The notes beneath the pieces are model-generated. The model was not told the DNA's origin and did no database searches. It saw only the letters and a program-made list of their open reading frames with translations. Of a stretch of DNA of 12,059 bases, positions 1 to 7,021 are shown piece after piece. This DNA comes from Omnitrophica WOR_2 bacterium GWA2_47_8 (GTDB lineage: Bacteria; Omnitrophota; Gorgyraeia; Zapsychrales; GWA2-47-8). The translations under genes and the position numbers were made by a program. Numbering within the stretch: the first letter of the stretch is position 1; each line of letters starts with the position of its first letter. The stretch spans positions 1 to 12,059 of the forward strand of contig MHFY01000039.1 in the NCBI GenBank assembly GCA_001805375.1, read 5' to 3'.

Positions 1-1
1 T

Positions 2-46
2 AAGATGGCTGAATCGAATAAAGCCTTTGCCCATTTAAGGTGGTAA
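2..46 (+). CDS. rpsG: Small ribosomal subunit protein S7 (uS7), C-terminal fragment
   Basis: Only the last 14 codons and the TAA stop are in the window; the gene enters from the left edge. The encoded tail reads KMAESNKAFAHLRW, which closely matches the conserved S7 C-terminus (RMAEANKAFAHYRW in E. coli). S7 nucleates assembly of the 3' domain of 16S rRNA and lies near the E site. In E. coli it is also the translational repressor of the str operon. A strong SD (AAGGTGG, 37-43) for the next gene lies inside the last codons, and the stop is 6 bases before the fusA start, so fusA translation is probably coupled to S7. The position directly before fusA is the normal str-operon arrangement and supports the call despite the short fragment. 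Confidence 0.93.
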   Translation, partial: KMAESNKAFAHLRW

Positions 47-52
47 TCAATT

Positions 53-2155
53 ATGTCCGAGAAAATACCGTTACATGATGTAAGAAATATCGGGATCATC
101 GCCCATATCGATGCAGGCAAGACAACGACGACCGAGCGCATCCTTTTCTACACGGGTGTTATCCATAAAATGGGTGACGTTGATGACGGTAACACGACGA
201 TGGATTGGATGGAACAGGAACAAGAGAGAGGGATCACCATCACCGCCGCCAGCACCACGACCTTTTGGAAGGGAAAAAGGATCAACATCATCGATACTCC
301 CGGACACGTTGATTTCACCATTGAAGTCGAGCGTTCCTTAAAAGTTTTGGACGGGGCGATCATTGTGCTGTGTTCGACCAGCAGCGTTCAACCTCAAACC
401 GAAACCGTTTGGCGTCAGGCCGAACGTTATGGCGTTCCGCGTATCGCTTTTGCTAATAAGATCGATCGCTTGGGATCTAATTTTGATAAAGTCCTCGTTG
501 ATATCCATGACCGATTAGGCGCGAATGCCGCGGCCATTGAATTTCCTGATGGGAATGAAAATGATTTTAAGGGGATCGTGGATGTCGTGAGCGAGAAATA
601 CATTACTTATAAAGATGAACAAGGTCTTCAGATGGTTATCGAGGATATCCCGGAAAGGCTAAAAGAAAAAGCCAAGGAGTATCGTCATACCCTTCTTGAG
701 AGATTGTCGGATGCGGATGATTTGATCATGGAAAGATTTTTAGATGAAAAAGACGTAACCGTTCCCGAGCTGAAGGCCGCTATTAGACGGGCCGTTATCA
801 AGTGTAAATTTTTACCTGTCTTGGTGGGGACCTCTTTGAGAAACAGAGGGGTTCAGCCGTTATTAGACGCGGTTGTTGATTTTCTTCCTTCACCGTTGGA
901 TGTTCCGCCTGTGGTTGGAAAAGATCCTAATACAGACGAAAAATTAGAACGTAAACCGGACCCTAAAGAACCTTTAAGCGGGCTTGTTTTTAAACTCGCT
1001 TCGGACCCTTACGTTGGAAAATTATATTATACGAGACTTTATTCCGGGAAACTGAACAGCGGCGATACCATTTATAATTCCACCCGTGCCGGGACCCGTG
1101 AGCGTGTTTCCAAGATCGTTTTGATGCACGCCAATAAACAGGAAATCCTGCAGAGCGTGGAGGCTGGTGAAATTGTGGCCTTGGGCGGGTTAAAAGACAC
1201 GAAATCCGGTGATACCATCTGTTTTGAAGAGAATCCGATCATTTTAGAAAATATGAGAATTCCCGAGCCGGTCGTTTCCATGGCCATTGAGCCAAAGACC
1301 AAAGCGGACCAGGATAAGATGGGCTTTACATTAAAGAAATTTTTAGATGAGGATCCTTCTTTAAGGGTCAAATACGACCATGAGACCGGACAGACGATCA
1401 TCTCCGGTATGGGTGAGTTGCATTTGGAAATCATTATCGACCGTATGAAACGTGAGCACGGTTTAGAGACCAATATCGGCCGTCCACAGGTTGCGTATAA
1501 AGAAACGATCACCCGTAAGGTCTCCGGGATCGTTGGGAAGTTTATCTCTCAATCCGGCGGCCGCGGTCAGTATGGCCATGTGGTCATTGATCTTGAGCCG
1601 GCTGAGGAAAAGGGCAAGGGAATTATTTTTGTTAATAAAATCAAGGGCGGGTCTGTCCCGCGTGAATATTTTACACCCATTGAAAAAGGAATTCGTGACC
1701 AAGCCCAAACGGGTGTGTTGGCCGGATATCCTGTTTCCGATTTTACGGTTACGCTTATCGACGGGTCGTATCACGAGGTTGACTCAAGTGAAATGGCCTT
1801 CCAATTGGCTGCCAAAGCGGCTCTGCGAGAAGGTTTAGCAAAAGCAAAGTCGGTCTTTATCGAACCGATCATGGATTTGGAATGTATCGTCCCCGAAGAA
1901 CATATGGGGAAGGTCATAGGCGATCTAAATATTCGGCGAGCTAAAATCATGAGCCAGGGCAATATGGGAAAATTAAAGACCACCCGCTGCGAAGTTCCGC
2001 TCGCTGAAATGTTTAACTATGCTAATGCCTTGCGCTCTTTAACTCAAGGACGCGCATCGTTCTCCATGGAGCCAGCGTTTTATGCGGAAGTGCCGCATCA
2101 TATCGCTGAAAAGATCATCGGAGCAAGGGCAGAGGCTTCAAATAAAAAAGGCTAA
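53..2155 (+). CDS. fusA: Translation elongation factor G (EF-G)
   Basis: EF-G is the GTPase that drives tRNA-mRNA translocation and, with ribosome recycling factor, splits post-termination ribosomes. The 700-residue product has the family's usual length. Visible in the G domain are the P-loop AHIDAGKT (17-24), switch I ERGITITAA (58-66), DTPGH with the catalytic histidine (81-85), NKID (135-138) and a G5-like GTSL (259-262). Domain II follows from about 305. Domain III contains SGMGELHLE (451-459). Domain IV has the SGGRGQYGHV and YHEVDSSEMAF segments (501-510, 573-583), the latter including the decoding-centre tip. Domain V runs to the end with LRSLTQGRASF (660-670). The ATG at 53 follows AAGGTGG by 9 bases. 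Oddities are SVQPQT (111-116), where GVEPQS or GVQPQS is usual, and NIRRAKI (626-632), where NSRRGxI is usual. The str position argues for canonical EF-G rather than a paralogue. Confidence 0.98.
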   Translation: MSEKIPLHDVRNIGIIAHIDAGKTTTTERILFYTGVIHKMGDVDDGNTTMDWMEQEQERGITITAASTTTFWKGKRINIIDTPGHVDFTIEVERSLKVLDGAIIVLCSTSSVQPQTETVWRQAERYGVPRIAFANKIDRLGSNFDKVLVDIHDRLGANAAAIEFPDGNENDFKGIVDVVSEKYITYKDEQGLQMVIEDIPERLKEKAKEYRHTLLERLSDADDLIMERFLDEKDVTVPELKAAIRRAVIKCKFLPVLVGTSLRNRGVQPLLDAVVDFLPSPLDVPPVVGKDPNTDEKLERKPDPKEPLSGLVFKLASDPYVGKLYYTRLYSGKLNSGDTIYNSTRAGTRERVSKIVLMHANKQEILQSVEAGEIVALGGLKDTKSGDTICFEENPIILENMRIPEPVVSMAIEPKTKADQDKMGFTLKKFLDEDPSLRVKYDHETGQTIISGMGELHLEIIIDRMKREHGLETNIGRPQVAYKETITRKVSGIVGKFISQSGGRGQYGHVVIDLEPAEEKGKGIIFVNKIKGGSVPREYFTPIEKGIRDQAQTGVLAGYPVSDFTVTLIDGSYHEVDSSEMAFQLAAKAALREGLAKAKSVFIEPIMDLECIVPEEHMGKVIGDLNIRRAKIMSQGNMGKLKTTRCEVPLAEMFNYANALRSLTQGRASFSMEPAFYAEVPHHIAEKIIGARAEASNKKG

Positions 2156-2197
2156 AACGATTATCGTATTTTTATTTAAGAGAAGAAATCCAAATAT

Positions 2198-2204
2198 AGG
2201 AGGG
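2198..2204 (+). promoter_or_regulatory. Strong Shine-Dalgarno of tuf
   Basis: AGGAGGG lies 7 bases before the tuf ATG. It is the closest match to the full anti-SD complement in the window, which fits EF-Tu being one of the most abundant bacterial proteins. Confidence 0.85.
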
Positions 2205-2211
2205 CAATAAA

Positions 2212-3405
2212 ATGGCAAAAGAGAAATTCATAAGAAATAAACCGCACTTGAACATCGGAACCATCGGACACGTCGACCATGGTAAGACAACGCTCAGTTC
2301 CGCTATCACGATGGTTTTACATAAAAAAGGCCTTTCTGAAGCGAGGTCCTATGATTCGATCGACAACGCTCCGGAAGAAAAAGAACGCGGCGTCACCATT
2401 AATATTTCGCATTTGGAATATCAGACGGAAAAACGCCATTATGCCCATATCGACTGTCCCGGCCACGCGGACTATATTAAGAACATGATCACCGGTGCGG
2501 CCCAGATGGACGGCGCTATTCTCGTCGTTTCCGCTGCCGACGGCGCGATGCCGCAAACCCGAGAGCATATTCTTTTGGCCCGTCAGGTTAACGTTCCTTC
2601 CATCGTTGTTTTCTTAAATAAATGCGATCAGGTCGAAGATAAGGAACTCCTCGAACTTGTCGAATTGGAGATCCGTGATCTTCTAAAAAAGTATAAATTC
2701 GACGGAGACAAAACACCCATTATCAAGGGAAGCGCTTTGGAAGCGATAAATAATTTAGGCAATGAAGAGAAAATCAAACCCATCCTCGATCTTATGAAAG
2801 CCGTTGATGAGTTTATTCCGACCCCGGTGCGTGATCTGGAAAAGCCATTCTCGATGGCCGTCGAAGACGTGTTTTCGATCTCCGGCCGCGGTACGGTTGC
2901 AACGGGAAGGATCGAAAGAGGGATCTGTAAAGTCGGCGAAGAAATCGATATCGTCGGTTTAAGACCGCAGGTTTCTAAAACCGTTATCACCGGTGTTGAA
3001 ATGTTCAGGAAAGAACTCGACCAGGGCCAGGCCGGCGACAACGTTGGTCTGCTTTTAAGAAGTGTGGGTAAAGATGATATTGAACGCGGCATGGTTTTGG
3101 CTAAACCGGGAAGCATCAAACCGCACACCCATTTTAAAGCGCAGGTTTATGTTCTGACCAAAGAAGAAGGTGGACGACATACGCCGTTCTTTAAAGGGTA
3201 CCGTCCGCAATTTTATTTCAGGACCACCGACGTGACCGGAACGGCACAATTACCGGCCAACGTTGAAATGTGTATGCCCGGCGACAACACCGAGTTGGAA
3301 GTCGAATTAATTACACCCGTTGCCATGGAGAAAGAATTGCGTTTTGCTATCCGTGAAGGCGGCAGAACCGTCGGCGCCGGTGTTATCTCGGAAATCATAA
3401 AATAA
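2212..3405 (+). CDS. tuf: Translation elongation factor Tu (EF-Tu)
   Basis: EF-Tu carries aminoacyl-tRNA to the ribosomal A site as a ternary complex with GTP. The 397-residue product has the standard length and three domains. The GTPase domain shows GHVDHGKT (19-26), switch I ERGVTIN with the Mg-coordinating threonine (T62), DCPGH with the catalytic histidine (H85), NKCD (136-139) and SAL (174-176). Domain 2 begins near 212 with the family signature [17 protein letters not shown] (217-233). Domain 3 ends with [16 protein letters not shown] (377-391). NISHLEY (64-70) differs slightly from the common NTSHVEY form but keeps the essential residues. The gene lies 56 bases after fusA. That spacer holds only an A/T-rich stretch and the SD, so co-transcription is likely. 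Whether the genome has a second tuf copy cannot be seen here. Confidence 0.98.
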   Translation: MAKEKFIRNKPHLNIGTIGHVDHGKTTLSSAITMVLHKKGLSEARSYDSIDNAPEEKERGVTINISHLEYQTEKRHYAHIDCPGHADYIKNMITGAAQMDGAILVVSAADGAMPQTREHILLARQVNVPSIVVFLNKCDQVEDKELLELVELEIRDLLKKYKFDGDKTPIIKGSALEAINNLGNEEKIKPILDLMKAVDEFIPTPVRDLEKPFSMAVEDVFSISGRGTVATGRIERGICKVGEEIDIVGLRPQVSKTVITGVEMFRKELDQGQAGDNVGLLLRSVGKDDIERGMVLAKPGSIKPHTHFKAQVYVLTKEEGGRHTPFFKGYRPQFYFRTTDVTGTAQLPANVEMCMPGDNTELEVELITPVAMEKELRFAIREGGRTVGAGVISEIIK

Positions 3406-3409
3406 AGTT

Positions 3410-3442
3410 GCGTTTTTGAGATTTTGTATTAAACTTAAACGC
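3410..3442 (+). promoter_or_regulatory. Possible RNA hairpin ahead of rpsJ
   Basis: In the 59-base tuf-rpsJ spacer, GCGTTT (3410-3415) pairs with AAACGC (3437-3442). After a TT bulge, GAG (3418-3420) can pair with CTT (3434-3436), leaving a 13-base loop. This is where an S10-operon leader would lie, but the element is much simpler than the E. coli L4-binding leader. No U-tract follows, so it is not an intrinsic terminator. It may be chance in A/T-rich DNA. Confidence 0.3.
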
Positions 3443-3464
3443 TCTAAAGGATGTCAGTCATATT

Positions 3465-3767
3465 ATGCAAAAGATACGCATCAAATTAAAAGCTTATGAT
3501 CACCGCTTGATCGATCAATCAACGCAAGAGATCGTTGAGACAGCGATCCGTACGGGTGCCAAGGTCAACGGCCCTGTCCCGCTGCCGACGAAAAAAGAGT
3601 TGTATACGGTTTTGCGGTCTCCGGTGATCGATAAGAAATCACGCGAGCAATTTATGCTGGCAACGCACAAACGTTTGATCGATCTGTGTGAACCCACCGC
3701 GAAAACAGTTGAGGCTTTGCGTAAACTGAATTTGCCGGCCGGTGTTCACGTGGAGATCAAGCAATAA
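3465..3767 (+). CDS. rpsJ: Small ribosomal subunit protein S10 (uS10, NusE)
   Basis: S10 is a 30S head protein. As NusE it also joins NusB and NusG in transcription antitermination and transcription-translation coupling. The product is 100 residues, close to the usual 101-105. It carries the family core [15 protein letters not shown] (39-53), the THKRLIDL segment (68-74) and the ending [10 protein letters not shown] (90-99). The ATG at 3465 is the only start that gives the conserved [13 protein letters not shown]-terminus. Its nearest SD-like sequence, AAAGGA (3446-3451), is 13 bases away, longer than usual, so initiation may be weaker or aided by RNA folding. An earlier ATG at 3451 is out of frame. 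The gene is first of the S10 block and is separated from rplC by 9 bases. Confidence 0.98.
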   Translation: MQKIRIKLKAYDHRLIDQSTQEIVETAIRTGAKVNGPVPLPTKKELYTVLRSPVIDKKSREQFMLATHKRLIDLCEPTAKTVEALRKLNLPAGVHVEIKQ

Positions 3768-3776
3768 GAGGTTTTT

Positions 3777-4526
3777 ATGATTCAGGGAATGCTTGGACGA
3801 AAAATTGGAATGACACAGATCTTTGATAAGGACGGTAACACAGTGGCGGTCACTGCTGTTGAGACCGGCCCCTGTGTTGTTTTAGGCTTGATCGAGGCCC
3901 CTTATAAAAGGGTTAAATTAGGTTTTGAGCCGGTCAAAGAATCCCGGGTTTCAAAACCGCGGTTAGGTTTTTTCAAAAAGGCCGGAGTGGTTCCAATGCG
4001 TTTTATTAGAGAGTTTGGGCTTAAAGAAACCGTGGGTAAAAAGGCGCAAAAACCGGAAGAAGCCCCAAAGACCGATGAATTAAAAGTCGGCCAGAAAATC
4101 AAAGCAGACTTATTCAGGGCTGGGGATTTTGTTACGGTCAGCGGATTTTCGATCGGTAAGGGTTTTCAGGGCGGTATGAAACGGTATCATTGGATGGGCG
4201 GCGGCGCTTCACATGGTTCGATGCATCACAGACGTGTCGGATCTATCGGTTCCAACACAACGCCGGGCCGCGTCAACAAGGGCAAGCATATGCCTGGTCA
4301 TATGGGGGATGCAAAAGTATCAGTTGAAAATTTACGCGTGATGGCTGTTGATGTTGAAAAGAACCTTATCTTGGTGAACGGGGCTGTACCTGGTAAAAAG
4401 AATAGTTTTCTTACCATTACCTTCTCCAGAAAGAAAGCCTTCAAATCCTTCGATGAAGTGAAAGTCGTCCACGCCATTAAACGTAATCCTATGAAGCAAA
4501 GCAAGGCATCCACAGGTAAAAAATAA
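3777..4526 (+). CDS. rplC: Large ribosomal subunit protein L3 (uL3), with insert and C-terminal tail
   Basis: L3 is one of the first proteins to bind 23S rRNA, and its long loop reaches toward the peptidyl-transferase centre. The start LGRKIGMTQIF (6-16), the core GKGFQGGMKRYHW (127-139), GSIGSNTTPGRV (155-166) and NLILVNGAVPG (196-206) are clear L3 signatures. At 249 residues it exceeds the usual 205-220. The excess falls in two places: a charged segment at about 83-101 (with KKAQKPEEAPKTDEL) and a basic tail from about 218 after the normal end. The glutamine that PrmB methylates in E. coli (GQNQTPG) is threonine here (GSNTTPG), so this copy lacks that target. The SD AAGAGG (3766-3771) includes the rpsJ stop codon. 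rplD starts one base after this gene's stop. Confidence 0.97.
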   Translation: MIQGMLGRKIGMTQIFDKDGNTVAVTAVETGPCVVLGLIEAPYKRVKLGFEPVKESRVSKPRLGFFKKAGVVPMRFIREFGLKETVGKKAQKPEEAPKTDELKVGQKIKADLFRAGDFVTVSGFSIGKGFQGGMKRYHWMGGGASHGSMHHRRVGSIGSNTTPGRVNKGKHMPGHMGDAKVSVENLRVMAVDVEKNLILVNGAVPGKKNSFLTITFSRKKAFKSFDEVKVVHAIKRNPMKQSKASTGKK

Positions 4527-4527
4527 C

Positions 4528-5154
4528 ATGAAAAAATTGACCGTTTACAATATACAAGGGAAAGAAGTCGAATCTATCGAATTGCCGGAAGGTGTTTTTG
4601 GCGAACGGATCAATAAAAACGTTTTGCATCAAGCCATTAACATGTACCGCGCCGCCTTAAGACAGGGCAATGCCTCGACCAAGACCCGATCTGAGGTTCG
4701 CGGCGGGGGAAGAAAACCATGGCGCCAAAAAGGGACAGGCCGTGCCCGCGCCGGTTCAAACCGTTCTCCGTTATGGCATAAGGGCGGGGTTGTTTTCGGG
4801 CCTCATCCCAGAGATTTCAGTTTCAGTATCCCTAAAAAAGTAAAACAGGCGGCCTTGCGCGAAAGTTTAAATGCAAAATACATAGCGGAAAGTATCTGCT
4901 GCGTTTCCGATATTAAGGAAAAATTATCCAAGACCAAAGAATTCGTCAAGATATTGGAAAGATTCAAGTTGGATGGCAGGATATTGGCTCTTTTGGATGA
5001 AAGCGATCAGAGCATTGAAAGGGTATCGCGCAATATTCCATACTTTGAGATCAAGCGTTCCATTGACGTAAATGCTTTTGATATCCTCCGTTACAAAAAG
5101 CTTTTTTTGACAAAATCCGCTTTTAAAAAGTTATTAAAGAGGATTGAAGGGTAA
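4528..5154 (+). CDS. rplD: Large ribosomal subunit protein L4 (uL4)
   Basis: L4 is an early 50S assembly protein. Its extended loop lines the peptide exit tunnel with L22. In gamma-proteobacteria it also autoregulates the S10 operon. The 208-residue product is of normal length. The tunnel loop shows the conserved RGGGRKPWRQKGTGRAR run (58-74), followed by RSPLWHKGGVVFGP (79-92) and IPKKVKQAALR (101-111). The ending ILRYKKLFLTKSAFKKL (186-202) is the usual L4 C-terminus. The start lies one base after the rplC TAA, with only CAGG (4513-4516) as a weak SD, so translation probably depends on ribosomes finishing L3. No E. coli-style L4 leader is recognisable upstream of rpsJ, so autoregulation by L4 cannot be claimed here. 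Confidence 0.97.
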   Translation: MKKLTVYNIQGKEVESIELPEGVFGERINKNVLHQAINMYRAALRQGNASTKTRSEVRGGGRKPWRQKGTGRARAGSNRSPLWHKGGVVFGPHPRDFSFSIPKKVKQAALRESLNAKYIAESICCVSDIKEKLSKTKEFVKILERFKLDGRILALLDESDQSIERVSRNIPYFEIKRSIDVNAFDILRYKKLFLTKSAFKKLLKRIEG

Positions 5155-5156
5155 AG

Positions 5157-5435
5157 ATGATTTCTTCTTACGATATTGTTAGGACATTGCTGAGGACTGA
5201 AAAAGGCACGCATATTGAGCCGGAGCGAAAGTATTTATTCCAGGTATCCAAAGCCGCCAATAAGGTCCAGATCAAAAAGGCGGTTGAAGAGATCTATAGT
5301 GTTAAGGTCCAGGATGTCAATACAGGTATCTTGCCAGGGAAGCAGAAAAGAGTCCGCCAAGAATACGGGTATACGCCGGATTGGAAAAAGGCGATCGTCA
5401 CTTTAAAAGAAGGTTTTAAGATCGACGTCACTTAA
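5157..5435 (+). CDS. rplW: Large ribosomal subunit protein L23 (uL23)
   Basis: L23 sits at the tunnel exit and is the docking site for trigger factor and the signal recognition particle. The 92-residue product is near the usual 93-100. It shows YDIVRTLLRTEKG (5-17), KYLFQVSKAANKVQIKKAVE (25-44), VKVQDVNT (49-56) and TPDWKKAIVTLKEG (73-86). E15 in RTEKG aligns with the E. coli glutamate (E18) that contacts trigger factor. The ATG is two bases after the rplD stop, and GAAGGG (5146-5151), inside the end of rplD, is a well-placed SD. The TAA stop lies in the loop of a long near-perfect palindrome (5420-5447). Confidence 0.97.
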   Translation: MISSYDIVRTLLRTEKGTHIEPERKYLFQVSKAANKVQIKKAVEEIYSVKVQDVNTGILPGKQKRVRQEYGYTPDWKKAIVTLKEGFKIDVT

Positions 5436-5447
5436 GTGAGGTCGATC
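5420..5447 (+). promoter_or_regulatory. Near-perfect hairpin over the rplW stop codon
   Basis: GATCGAC (5420-5426) pairs with GTCGATC (5441-5447). A G-G mismatch (5427, 5440) separates this stem from an inner perfect palindrome TCACTTAAGTGA (5428-5439), giving a 7 bp stem, a 4 bp stem and a TTAA loop. The rplW stop codon (5433-5435) occupies the loop. The rplB SD AAAGGA (5450-5455) starts 3 bases after the stem. The base-paired symmetry is seen directly; a role in processing or in pacing L23-to-L2 translation is inference. The next bases are A-rich, so it is not an intrinsic terminator. Confidence 0.5.
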
Positions 5448-5463
5448 AAAAAGGAATTTTAAA

Positions 5464-6315
5464 ATGGGTATTAAACGTTTCAAACCAACAACACCAGGAG
5501 TAAGACACGCGGCCCTGCCCGACTTTGCCGAGCTCACGAAGGGCAAGCCGGAAAAGTCTCTCTTGCGACCGATCAAAAGAACAGGCGGGCGCAATTCTTT
5601 AGGGCGTTTGACCATGCGTCATCGCGGCGGCGGTCATAAAAGAATGTACCGGTTGATCGATTTTAAACGTCAGCGTTTTGATGTCGCGGCAGATGTTATT
5701 GCCATTGAATATGACCCTAACCGCAGCGCGCGTATCGCGTTGTTGCGATATCCGGATGGAGAAAAGGCTTATATTATCGCTCCATTGGAAATTAAAGTCG
5801 GACAAAAGATCGTCAGTATTCAAAAAGGTGAACCCGATATCCGGCCCGGTAATTGCATGCCGATCCGGATGGTCCCGTTAGGAACAGCTGTCCATAATAT
5901 TGAATTAAAAGTCGGCCGTGGCGGGCAGATCGTCCGTTCCGCCGGTTCTTCGGCCCAGATCATGGCCAAGGAAGGCGATTACGCGCATGTCCGTCTTCCT
6001 TCGGGTGAAGTGAGAATGATCTCCCTTGATTGCCGATGCACGATCGGTCAGATCGGGAATGTGGAAAATGAAACAGTAAGTATCGGAAAAGCAGGGCGTA
6101 CCCGCTGGCTTGGCCGAAGAAGCCGCGTCAGAGGTGTGGCGATGAATCCCGTCGACCATCCACACGGTGGTGGAGAGGGTAAATCACCTCAAGGAAATCC
6201 GCATCCTGTTTCGCCCTGGGGTCAGCTTTCTAAAGGGTTAAAGACACGTACACGAAAGAAATATTCGAATGTGTTTATTTTGAAACGACGAAATAATAAA
6301 AAAGGACAATCGTAA
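5464..6315 (+). CDS. rplB: Large ribosomal subunit protein L2 (uL2)
   Basis: L2 is needed for subunit association and supports the peptidyl-transferase centre. The 283-residue product is slightly longer than the usual 273-277. It has [14 protein letters not shown] (31-44), the RNA-binding [18 protein letters not shown] run (52-69), [16 protein letters not shown] (81-96), [15 protein letters not shown] (151-165) and [13 protein letters not shown] (227-239). H232 aligns with the E. coli histidine (H229) reported to be important for activity. The basic ending is typical. The ATG follows AAAGGA (5450-5455) by 8 bases. rpsS starts one base after the stop, with its SD inside the last rplB codons. 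Confidence 0.98.
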   Translation: MGIKRFKPTTPGVRHAALPDFAELTKGKPEKSLLRPIKRTGGRNSLGRLTMRHRGGGHKRMYRLIDFKRQRFDVAADVIAIEYDPNRSARIALLRYPDGEKAYIIAPLEIKVGQKIVSIQKGEPDIRPGNCMPIRMVPLGTAVHNIELKVGRGGQIVRSAGSSAQIMAKEGDYAHVRLPSGEVRMISLDCRCTIGQIGNVENETVSIGKAGRTRWLGRRSRVRGVAMNPVDHPHGGGEGKSPQGNPHPVSPWGQLSKGLKTRTRKKYSNVFILKRRNNKKGQS

Positions 6316-6316
6316 T

Positions 6317-6604
6317 ATGACGCGGTCGGTTAAAAAAGGTCCCTACGTTGAAGAGGCTTTATTAAAAAAATTAGAACGGATGATCCAATCCGGACAAAGA
6401 CAACCGATCAAAACTTGGTCACGGCGTTCAACCATCACCCCTGATTTTGTCGGTTATACGGTCGCGGTTTATGATGGACGTAAACATGTACCGGTTTTTA
6501 TCACGGAAAACATGGTAGGTTATAAACTAGGTGAATTTGCGCCGACCCGCACCTTTAGAAAACACGGCGGCGTTAAAGCTAAAAAAGCAGCTGAACTAAC
6601 ATAA
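6317..6604 (+). CDS. rpsS: Small ribosomal subunit protein S19 (uS19)
   Basis: S19 is a 30S head protein that pairs with S13 and contacts A-site tRNA and the intersubunit bridge. The product is 95 residues, typical for the family (about 90-95). Nearly the whole sequence matches consensus: [18 protein letters not shown] (1-18), [10 protein letters not shown] (31-40), [18 protein letters not shown] (44-61), [19 protein letters not shown] (62-80). The start is one base after the rplB TAA, with AAAGGA (6301-6306) upstream inside rplB. This arrangement implies coupled translation with L2. Confidence 0.98.
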   Translation: MTRSVKKGPYVEEALLKKLERMIQSGQRQPIKTWSRRSTITPDFVGYTVAVYDGRKHVPVFITENMVGYKLGEFAPTRTFRKHGGVKAKKAAELT

Positions 6605-6614
6605 AGATAATTCT

Positions 6615-6950
6615 ATGATCGCACACGCAAAAGCAAGATACTTACGTGTACCACCGAGAAAAGCACAGCAGGTCATTGACTTGATCCGAGGCAAGGATGT
6701 CGTAACGTCTCTGTCGATCTTAACGCATGTGAACAAGCGTTCGACAGAGTATATTTCTAAGCTGCTCACTTCGGCGATCAGCAACGCGAAGAAAAAAGGA
6801 TTAAGTGAAGATCAGCTCTTTATTTCTAAGATCGTGGCTGATCCGGGGCCTATGTGGAAAAGATTCCGTGCCGCATCTTTCGGCCGGGCCACACCGATTT
6901 TAAAAAGGACAACCCATTTAACCATTGAATTGGATTTAAAGGTAAAGTAA
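6615..6950 (+). CDS. rplV: Large ribosomal subunit protein L22 (uL22)
   Basis: L22 binds all domains of 23S rRNA, and its beta-hairpin narrows the peptide exit tunnel next to L4. The 111-residue product is of standard length. It has AKARYLRVPPRKAQQVIDLIRG (5-26), the SAISNAKKKGL helix (53-63), and the hairpin GPMWKRFRAASFGRATPI (78-95) followed by KRTTHLTI (97-104). The ATG at 6615 gives the expected AHAKARY start. The 20 bases before it contain no GGAG- or AGGA-like SD (only AAAGAT), which is unusual in this window. Initiation is probably coupled to termination of rpsS 10 bases upstream. A 71-base structured spacer follows. Confidence 0.97.
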   Translation: MIAHAKARYLRVPPRKAQQVIDLIRGKDVVTSLSILTHVNKRSTEYISKLLTSAISNAKKKGLSEDQLFISKIVADPGPMWKRFRAASFGRATPILKRTTHLTIELDLKVK

Positions 6951-6976
6951 GGCCGCCCACTCTTGGCGGGCGAGCC
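6951..6976 (+). promoter_or_regulatory. GC-rich hairpin after rplV
   Basis: GGCCGCCC (6951-6958) pairs with GGGCG (6968-6972) plus GCC (6974-6976), with a single bulged A at 6973 and a 9-base loop. The following bases (6977-6988) are pyrimidine-rich with 7 T, but there is no continuous U-run. It could be a leaky terminator or attenuator, an RNA-processing or stability element, or a degraded repeat. It starts immediately after the rplV stop codon. Confidence 0.4.
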
Positions 6977-6978
6977 TC

Positions 6979-7000
6979 GTCTTTCCTTAATAGGATAGAC
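6979..7000 (+). promoter_or_regulatory. Hairpin in rpsC leader, with alternative pairing to the rpsC SD
   Basis: GTCT (6979-6982) pairs with AGAC (6997-7000) and, after a T-T mismatch, TCCT (6984-6987) pairs with AGGA (6992-6995) around a TAAT loop. The same left arm can instead pair with the SD region: CTCGTCTTT (6976-6984) against AAGGACGGG (7005-7013), nine pairs including two G-U. The two folds exclude each other. The first leaves the rpsC SD (GGGAG, 7011-7015) open and the second covers most of it. Pairing was found by eye and is not energy-tested. Confidence 0.35.
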
Positions 7001-7010
7001 AGAAAAGGAC

Positions 7011-7015
7011 GGGAG
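7011..7015 (+). promoter_or_regulatory. Shine-Dalgarno that fixes the TTG start of rpsC
   Basis: GGGAG ends 6 bases before TTG 7022, ideal spacing. No in-frame ATG would keep the conserved S3 N-terminus. Its first three bases can be paired by the upstream CTCGTCTTT strand (6976-6984). Confidence 0.7.
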
Positions 7016-7021
7016 AGATCT

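Noticed and set aside
1072..1512. Long open frames on the minus strand, such as this one in fusA and others at 2628-3128, 10368-10802 and 11753-12043.
   Set aside because: They lie antisense to highly conserved genes, resemble no family, are rich in residues expected from complementing these codons, and have no convincing start signals.
2140..2177. Possible terminator between fusA and tuf: AAATAAAAA pairs with TTTTTATTT around a small ACGA/TCGT hairpin, followed by T-rich DNA.
   Set aside because: The outer helix is entirely A-T and the inner stem is only 4 bp with no GC-rich core. This is expected by chance in A/T-rich spacer DNA and is too weak for an intrinsic terminator.
3408..3432. Promoter-like TTGCGT and TATTAA between tuf and rpsJ.
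   Set aside because: The spacing is only 13 bases and both boxes are imperfect.
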